A DNA stretch of 64,000 bases from Bacillus zhangzhouensis (GTDB taxonomy: Bacteria > Bacillota > Bacilli > Bacillales > Bacillaceae), in NCBI RefSeq assembly GCF_000715205.1, contig NZ_JOTP01000002.1, positions 62,001 to 126,000 of the forward strand, in the 5' to 3' direction. Shown here one piece after another: positions 58,652-64,000 of the stretch (position 1 is the stretch's first letter; each line of letters opens with the position of its first letter). The notes beneath the pieces are model-generated. The model did not search any database. It saw only the letters and a list, made by a program, of their open reading frames with translations, and was not told the DNA's origin. Both the position numbers and the translations under genes were made by a program.

Positions 58652-60725
58652 ATTTTTGTTGTTCCTCTTTATAATCACAGTTCACACATTGAACTTGAAC
58701 GCCTTTTTTGAGCTTTTTCTCTACAAGCATATTTTCGCATTTTGGACACTTTCTTTCAATTGGTTTGTCCCAAGAGACGAATTCACACTCTGGAAAACGA
58801 TCACATCCATAAAAAATGCGGCGTTTCTTAGATTTTCGTTCAACAATGTTTCCTTCATGACATGTCGGGCATTTGACACCGATATCTTTGACAATTGGTT
58901 TCGTGTTACGGCAGTCAGGAAAGTTAGAGCACGCCATGAACTTACCGTATCTACCCATTTTATACACCATCGGATGTCCACACTCTTCACAATCAACTCC
59001 GGCATATTCAGGCTCAATTTCCACTTCTTGCATCTCTGCTTCTGCTTTTTCTACCCGTTTGGCAAAATCTTGATAGAAGCTGTCGATAATGCGAACCCAT
59101 TCAATTGTACCTTCTTCAACGCTATCAAGTTCTTTTTCCATTTTCGCCGTGAATTCCACGTTAATGATTTCAGGGAAGAATTCAATAATTAAGTTGAGTA
59201 CAATTTCTCCAAGCTCAGTTGGAATAAACCGTTTGTTATCAAGTGCGACATAGCCACGCTTTTGAATCGTGTCTAGTGTTGGTGCATACGTAGATGGACG
59301 GCCTATACCAAGCTCTTCAAGCGTTTTGACTAGTCTTGCCTCTGTGTAGCGCGGAGGCGGCTGCGTGAAGTGCTGTTCAGGTTCGATATCTTTTGAAAGA
59401 ACCGTATCTCCCTCTTTTAGATCAGGAAGCATTTTGTCCTTTTCTTCTAGCTGGTCGTCCTTCCCTTCCACATATACCTTCATAAACCCAGGGAATTTCA
59501 CCTTACTTCCATTAGCACGGAAAGTAAGACCGTTATTTTCAAGATCCACACTCATTGTATCAAGAACAGCCGGCGCCATTTGGCTTGCCACAAATCGTTC
59601 CCAAATCAATTTATAAAGACGAAGCTGGTCTCTGCTTAGCACGTGTTTGACATCTGCCGGTTTTCTTAGCGTAGAAGTCGGCCTGATGGCTTCGTGAGCA
59701 TCTTGAGCATTTTCGTTCTTTTTGGCGGTTCGTTTTGTTGTGTTTAAGAAATTCTTGCCATACGTTTGATCAATGAAAGCAGATACTTCTTCAATCGCCG
59801 TATTAGAAATACGTGTTGAGTCCGTTCTCATATATGTAATGAGTCCTACTGTACCTTCTTTACCAAGATCAATTCCTTCATATAATTGCTGTGCAATCAT
59901 CATCGTCTTTTTCGCACGGAAGTTTAGTTTTCTTGCAGCCTCCTGCTGTAGGGTAGATGTCGTAAACGGAACAGCTGGATTGCGTTTACGCTCTTTTTTC
60001 GTCACCTTTTCTACAGAGAATTTGCTACCTTTTAGTTTTGAAAGGATTTCTTTTACATCTTCTTTTGTTTTCAATGGATGCTTTTTTCCATTGATGCCAA
60101 AGAAACTAGCTTCGAAGGTTTCTTTTCCTTTTAGGAATGTACCATCAATTGTCCAGTATTCTTCTGGTTTAAATTCATTAATTTCATTCTCGCGATCAAT
60201 AATTAGGCGGAGTGCAACAGATTGAACACGCCCAGCACTTAATCCTTTTTTGACTTTCTTCCATAAAATCGGACTGATTTTATACCCAACTAGACGATCT
60301 AAAATTCGTCTGGCTTGCTGCGCATCAACCAAGTCCATATCGATCATGCGTGGATGCTTAAAGGAGTCTTTAATCGCATCTTTTGTAATCTCGTTAAAAA
60401 CAACGCGGCAATCTGAAGAGAGGTCAAGGTCAAGACTGTGTGCTAAATGCCAAGCAATTGCTTCTCCCTCTCTATCGGGGTCAGCTGCGAGATAGACTTT
60501 CTTTGCTTTTTTCGCCGCTGTTTTTAATTCCTTTAAAACTGGACCTTTTCCGCGAATCGTAATATATCTCGGTTCGAAGTCATGCTCAGTATCAACACCT
60601 AGCTGACTTTTCGGTAAATCCCTTATATGTCCCATTGATGCCTTTACTTTATACTTTTTTCCTAAATAACGCTCAATCGTTTTCGCCTTTGCTGGCGACT
60701 CAACGATGACTAAATAATCAGCCAT
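58650..60725 (-). CDS. topA: DNA topoisomerase I
   Basis: Type IA enzyme that relaxes negative supercoils. 691 residues, the B. subtilis length. TOPRIM domain with the Glu in [19 protein letters not shown] and the Asp pair in [17 protein letters not shown], the active-site Tyr in [14 protein letters not shown] near 297, and three C-terminal four-Cys zinc ribbons (CEECGHP..CRN, CPTCHEG..CEF, CPKCEN..CVNC). Start 60725 ([13 protein letters not shown]) behind AAGGGGG; an ATG 15 codons upstream is in frame. Confidence 0.97.
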   Translation of the reverse strand: MADYLVIVESPAKAKTIERYLGKKYKVKASMGHIRDLPKSQLGVDTEHDFEPRYITIRGKGPVLKELKTAAKKAKKVYLAADPDREGEAIAWHLAHSLDLDLSSDCRVVFNEITKDAIKDSFKHPRMIDMDLVDAQQARRILDRLVGYKISPILWKKVKKGLSAGRVQSVALRLIIDRENEINEFKPEEYWTIDGTFLKGKETFEASFFGINGKKHPLKTKEDVKEILSKLKGSKFSVEKVTKKERKRNPAVPFTTSTLQQEAARKLNFRAKKTMMIAQQLYEGIDLGKEGTVGLITYMRTDSTRISNTAIEEVSAFIDQTYGKNFLNTTKRTAKKNENAQDAHEAIRPTSTLRKPADVKHVLSRDQLRLYKLIWERFVASQMAPAVLDTMSVDLENNGLTFRANGSKVKFPGFMKVYVEGKDDQLEEKDKMLPDLKEGDTVLSKDIEPEQHFTQPPPRYTEARLVKTLEELGIGRPSTYAPTLDTIQKRGYVALDNKRFIPTELGEIVLNLIIEFFPEIINVEFTAKMEKELDSVEEGTIEWVRIIDSFYQDFAKRVEKAEAEMQEVEIEPEYAGVDCEECGHPMVYKMGRYGKFMACSNFPDCRNTKPIVKDIGVKCPTCHEGNIVERKSKKRRIFYGCDRFPECEFVSWDKPIERKCPKCENMLVEKKLKKGVQVQCVNCDYKEEQQK

Positions 60726-60837
60726 ACTCAAAATCCCCCTTAAGAGGTGTTCTCTCTTTATACATTTCACAATTCATATTTATGTTAATTGCACCTATCT
60801 AACAGGCAATCGTTAAAAATTCTTTATGATGAACATC

Positions 60838-60909
60838 ATTATAAACACGAAAAACAAAGTGTAAACTTAAATCCTCACTATTATTAAATATTCCTGTGTC
60901 GTTTGTCAA
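60838..60909 (-). promoter_or_regulatory. Two candidate SigA promoters upstream of topA
   Basis: Proximal: -35 TTTACA (60860-60865), 16-base spacer, perfect -10 TATAAT (60838-60843). Distal: perfect -35 TTGACA (60904-60909), 17-base spacer, weaker -10 TAATAA (60881-60886). Both lie in the 193-base gap between dprA and topA, and no terminator is visible after dprA. Confidence 0.55.
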
Positions 60910-60918
60910 ACGATATTT

Positions 60919-61821
60919 TTATGAGGGTTCAGTATATTGAACGCCACGGAAGGAGAATTCCTCTAAAATATCCTTCGTTGAATGAACAAGCTTTGCTCCC
61001 TGTTGAATGAGTCTAGCTGGACCAGTGGAATTAGGATCAAAGATTGATCCTGCCACAGCAAACACTTCTTTTCCTTGCTCAAGCGCCTGGTAGGCTGTAA
61101 TGAGCGAACCGCTCTTTTCTTTACACTGAATCACGATAGTTCCTTTTGTCAGTGCACTAATTAAACGATTTCTCATTGGAAATTGCCACTTTTCTGGTTT
61201 GATATAAGGCGGATGCTCTGACAAAAGCAAATGATGCTCTCCCATATATTGAGCCATTTGCACATGTTCCTTTGGATATACATGCTGAAAACCGCCTGCT
61301 ACAACACCTATGGTTTTCCCTTTTCTTCTGATGCACTCCTTATGTGCAAGTCCATCGATTCCTTTTGCTAAGCCACTGACAATCATCCAATCTTCCTTAA
61401 CAAGTTCACCAACAATTTTCTTCACACATGCTTCTCCATAAGACGATGGAACACGCGTGCCTACTACACCTAAACTTTTTTCTTCATTTAAATATGACAC
61501 GTTACCTTTTAGGAATAACACAGGGGGAGGATCATAAATATGTTTTAGTGTGCTGGGATATAAGGGTGATGTGATGGGAATCATGTGAATGTTTTGCTTT
61601 AAATAGGCTTGAACGATGTGTTGAAAAATGGGGAATTCATTTTCTTCAGCTTGTTTTAAGCGGGTAAAGTCGATCGTTTGTAATGATCGATCCTGTTTGA
61701 AATGATGTGTTTCTTCATTTATATATAACTCAGGATCGACTTTCCACCATTTTATTAACAAAGAGGGTGAGATGAGGCCTTTTAAGCGGTGAAAAATCAT
61801 TCTTTCGGACACGTTGTACAT
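60919..61821 (-). CDS. dprA: DNA processing protein DprA (Smf)
   Basis: Loads RecA onto incoming single-stranded DNA during natural transformation. 300 residues: a short N-terminal helical domain (MIFHRLKGLISPSLLIKWWK) and the extended Rossmann fold (KSLGVVGTRVPSSYGEACV, IVSGLAKGIDGLAH, GKTIGVVAGGFQHVYP, FPMRNRLISALTKGTIVIQ, GSLITAYQALEQGKEVFAVAG). Start 61821 has GGAGG close upstream; an earlier in-frame start at 61863 lies inside the sucD terminator. Confidence 0.95.
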   Translation of the reverse strand: MYNVSERMIFHRLKGLISPSLLIKWWKVDPELYINEETHHFKQDRSLQTIDFTRLKQAEENEFPIFQHIVQAYLKQNIHMIPITSPLYPSTLKHIYDPPPVLFLKGNVSYLNEEKSLGVVGTRVPSSYGEACVKKIVGELVKEDWMIVSGLAKGIDGLAHKECIRRKGKTIGVVAGGFQHVYPKEHVQMAQYMGEHHLLLSEHPPYIKPEKWQFPMRNRLISALTKGTIVIQCKEKSGSLITAYQALEQGKEVFAVAGSIFDPNSTGPARLIQQGAKLVHSTKDILEEFSFRGVQYTEPS

Positions 61822-61840
61822 ACCATTCCTCCAGTTTAAG

Positions 61841-61878
61841 ATAGAAAGAAGAAGACTTGTCAAAGAACAAGTCTTCTT
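61841..61878 (-). terminator. Intrinsic terminator after sucD
   Basis: Minus strand AAGAAGACTTGT, six-base loop, ACAAGTCTTCTT: a perfect 12-base stem followed by CTTTCTATCTT, a pyrimidine-rich but interrupted T-tract. It begins six bases after the sucD stop. Confidence 0.75.
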
Positions 61879-61884
61879 GTGTCA

Positions 61885-62787
61885 TTAATGCGTTTTACAA
61901 GCTTCGAAGAGATTCTTCTCTTTTAACACTTTAATTAAGGTTTCTCCCATGACAGATGGAGTCTCTGCCACTTCAATTCCACATTCACGCATTGTTTTTA
62001 CTTTTTCATCAGCTGTCCCTTTACCACCAGAAATAATTGCACCAGCATGTCCCATGCGTTTTCCTGGAGGCGCCGTTTTACCGCCAATAAAGCCTACAAC
62101 TGGTTTGGTCATATTTGCTTTTACCCACTCAGCTGCTTCTTCTTCAGCCGTACCGCCGATTTCTCCGATCATAATGACAGCATGCGTATCAGGGTCTTCA
62201 TTGAAGGCTTTTAATACATCAATAAAGTTTGTCCCATTTACAGGGTCTCCACCGATTCCTACAGCTGTCGATTGACCAACACCAGCCTCTGAAAGCTGAT
62301 GTACCGCTTCATATGTAAGCGTTCCAGAACGAGAAACAACTCCAACATGACCTTTTTTATGAATGTATCCAGGCATGATGCCAATCTTACATTCTTCAGG
62401 TGTAATCACACCAGGGCAGTTTGGCCCAACAAGTCTTGTCTTTTTCCCTTCCATATACCGTTTCACTTTGACCATATCAAGTACTGGAATATGTTCAGTA
62501 ATACAAATGACTAGATCCACCTCTGCATCAACTGCCTCTAAAATAGCATCTGCTGCAAATGGTGCTGGTACATAGATAACAGAAGCATTTGCTCCAGTTG
62601 TTTGCACGGCTTCAGATACTGTATTAAATACAGGAACTCCTTCTACTTCAGTTCCACCTTTTCCAGGTGTGACACCGCCAACAATATTTGTTCCGTACTC
62701 AATCATTTGTTTAGTATGGAACAATGCGGTTGAACCGGTAATCCCCTGAACAATTACTCTCGTATTTTTATTAATAAATACACTCAT
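61885..62787 (-). CDS. sucD: Succinyl-CoA synthetase alpha subunit
   Basis: TCA-cycle enzyme subunit that binds CoA and carries the phosphohistidine. 300 residues. [36 protein letters not shown] (CoA-binding Rossmann), [44 protein letters not shown], and the active-site His in [15 protein letters not shown]. Follows sucC by 22 bases. Confidence 0.97.
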   Translation of the reverse strand: MSVFINKNTRVIVQGITGSTALFHTKQMIEYGTNIVGGVTPGKGGTEVEGVPVFNTVSEAVQTTGANASVIYVPAPFAADAILEAVDAEVDLVICITEHIPVLDMVKVKRYMEGKKTRLVGPNCPGVITPEECKIGIMPGYIHKKGHVGVVSRSGTLTYEAVHQLSEAGVGQSTAVGIGGDPVNGTNFIDVLKAFNEDPDTHAVIMIGEIGGTAEEEAAEWVKANMTKPVVGFIGGKTAPPGKRMGHAGAIISGGKGTADEKVKTMRECGIEVAETPSVMGETLIKVLKEKNLFEACKTH

Positions 62788-62809
62788 TTAGGTTCCCTGC
62801 CTTTCTGCT

Positions 62810-63970
62810 CTACTTGACTAAAGATACAATCTTTTCTGCCCCGTCAGCCATAGACTCAGCAGAAGTGATATTTAAGCCTGAATCACTCAGGATTTTCTTC
62901 CCTAATTCAACGTTTGTTCCTTCAAGTCGTACAACGAGCGGTAATGTCAAGCCAACTTGTTTCGTTGCTTCAACTACACCTTCTGCGATCACATCACATT
63001 TCATGATGCCGCCAAAAATGTTAACGAAAATCCCTTTGACATTTTGATCAGATAAAATGATTTTAAATGCTTCCGTTACTTTTTCAGCTGTTGCACCGCC
63101 GCCAACATCCAGGAAGTTTGCAGGGTCCCCCCCGTAATGCTTGATGATATCCATTGTAGACATCGCAAGACCTGCTCCATTGACCATACAGCCAATATTT
63201 CCGTCTAGTGAAATGTAGCTTAGATCATATTTAGATGCTTCAATTTCCTTCGGATCCTCTTCATCAAGGTCACGGTATTCTAATATATCTTTTTGTCTAT
63301 ATAAGGCATTGCTATCAAAGTTTAATTTTGCATCAAGTGCCATGACTTTTCCATCGCCTGTTACGACAAGTGGATTAATCTCAGCAATTGAACAATCTTT
63401 TTCGATAAACGCGTTGTAAAGGCTAGTCATAAACTTAACAGCTTGGCCAACTAATTTTGTTGGAATATTAATCTTAAACGCTACTTCTCTCGCCTGGTAG
63501 GCTTGAAGACCAATCGCTGGGTCGATGACCACTTTGACGATTTTTTCTGGCGTTTTTTCTGCTACTTCTTCAATTTCAGTACCGCCTTCTTCAGAAGCCA
63601 TCAATACAATTCTTGATGTCGCTCTGTCCAAAACAAGTCCAACATAGTACTCCTTTTGAATATCGCAGCCTTCTTCAATAAGTAAGCGTTTTATTTCGCG
63701 CCCTTCAGGCCCTGTTTGATGTGTGACAAGTGTTTTGCCGAGCAATTCCTCTGCAAACCCTTTCACTTCATCTTTTGTTTTTGCAATTTTTACCCCACCT
63801 GCTTTACCACGGCCGCCTGCATGAATCTGTGCTTTTACGACATATACAGAGCTACTTAGCTCTTCTGATGCTTTCACTGCTTCATCAGGTGTAAATGCTA
63901 CTTTACCATTTGGAACTGAAACCCCATATTTTCTTAGGATTTCTTTTCCTTGGTACTCATGGATATTCAT
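62810..63970 (-). CDS. sucC: Succinyl-CoA synthetase beta subunit (ADP-forming)
   Basis: ATP-grasp subunit that binds nucleotide and succinate. 386 residues, [48 protein letters not shown], and the C-terminal domain with [23 protein letters not shown] and [18 protein letters not shown] 63970 lies behind GGGAGGATGGGAA; the frame stays open to the window edge but the family begins here. The promoter would lie outside the window. Confidence 0.96.
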   Translation of the reverse strand: MNIHEYQGKEILRKYGVSVPNGKVAFTPDEAVKASEELSSSVYVVKAQIHAGGRGKAGGVKIAKTKDEVKGFAEELLGKTLVTHQTGPEGREIKRLLIEEGCDIQKEYYVGLVLDRATSRIVLMASEEGGTEIEEVAEKTPEKIVKVVIDPAIGLQAYQAREVAFKINIPTKLVGQAVKFMTSLYNAFIEKDCSIAEINPLVVTGDGKVMALDAKLNFDSNALYRQKDILEYRDLDEEDPKEIEASKYDLSYISLDGNIGCMVNGAGLAMSTMDIIKHYGGDPANFLDVGGGATAEKVTEAFKIILSDQNVKGIFVNIFGGIMKCDVIAEGVVEATKQVGLTLPLVVRLEGTNVELGKKILSDSGLNITSAESMADGAEKIVSLVK

Positions 63971-64000
63971 TTCCCATCCTCCCAACATATGTAGAAACAA

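Noticed and set aside
58656-59192. 178-codon plus-strand frame opposite the topA zinc-ribbon region
   Set aside because: Phe/Asn-rich reverse reading of Lys/Glu-rich coding sequence; no start signal.
59773-60225. 150-codon plus-strand frame opposite topA
   Set aside because: Shadow frame with no SD and no conserved pattern.

Overview
The window is a chromosomal segment from a Bacillus of the B. subtilis/B. pumilus type. The gene order of the infB, tsf/pyrH/frr, fla/che, codY and sucCD regions follows B. subtilis, protein lengths match closely (PolC 1437, Dxr 383, CodY 259, TopA 691 residues), and start sites carry strong Gram-positive Shine-Dalgarno (SD) sequences. A GH9/GH48 cellulase pair between polC and rimP points to the B. 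pumilus/safensis/altitudinis group; I recall a related cluster in B. licheniformis. Every gene I can support lies on the minus strand, so transcription runs from high to low coordinates.

Reading in the direction of transcription: sucC-sucD (succinyl-CoA synthetase), dprA, topA, trmFO, then xerC-hslV-hslU-codY (63970 to 53504). Next is the fla/che operon (53222 to 26707) of 32 tightly packed genes: rod and basal-body genes (flgB, flgC, fliE, fliF), switch and export ATPase genes (fliG, H, I, J), hook genes (ylxF, fliK, flgD, flgE, swrD), motor and switch genes (fliL, fliM, fliY, cheY), the type III export gate (fliO, P, Q, R, flhB, flhA), flhF-flhG, chemotaxis genes (cheB, A, W, C, D), sigD and swrB. 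Next come rpsB, tsf, pyrH and frr, separated by intrinsic terminators, then uppS-cdsA-dxr-rasP (isoprenoid and phospholipid precursors, intramembrane protease), proS and polC.

The accessory part lies between the polC terminator and rimP (6223-12668): a four-gene plant-polysaccharide cassette of GH9 endoglucanase with CBM3c, GH48 cellobiohydrolase, GH10 xylanase and GH5 mannanase. Only the last has a signal peptide. The first three start exactly at the mature catalytic domain behind good ribosome-binding sites, with in-frame stops immediately upstream. This is the most unusual thing in the window. The final segment is the rimP-nusA-rnpM-rplGA-infB-ylxP-rbfA-truB translation/transcription-factor operon, preceded by a clear SigA-type promoter and a structured leader ending in an intrinsic terminator. 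That leader is the likely site of NusA autoregulation.

I see no tRNA, rRNA, insertion sequence, prophage or CRISPR array. No wholly undescribed system is evident; the leaderless cellulase/xylanase cassette and the rimP leader are the best leads.
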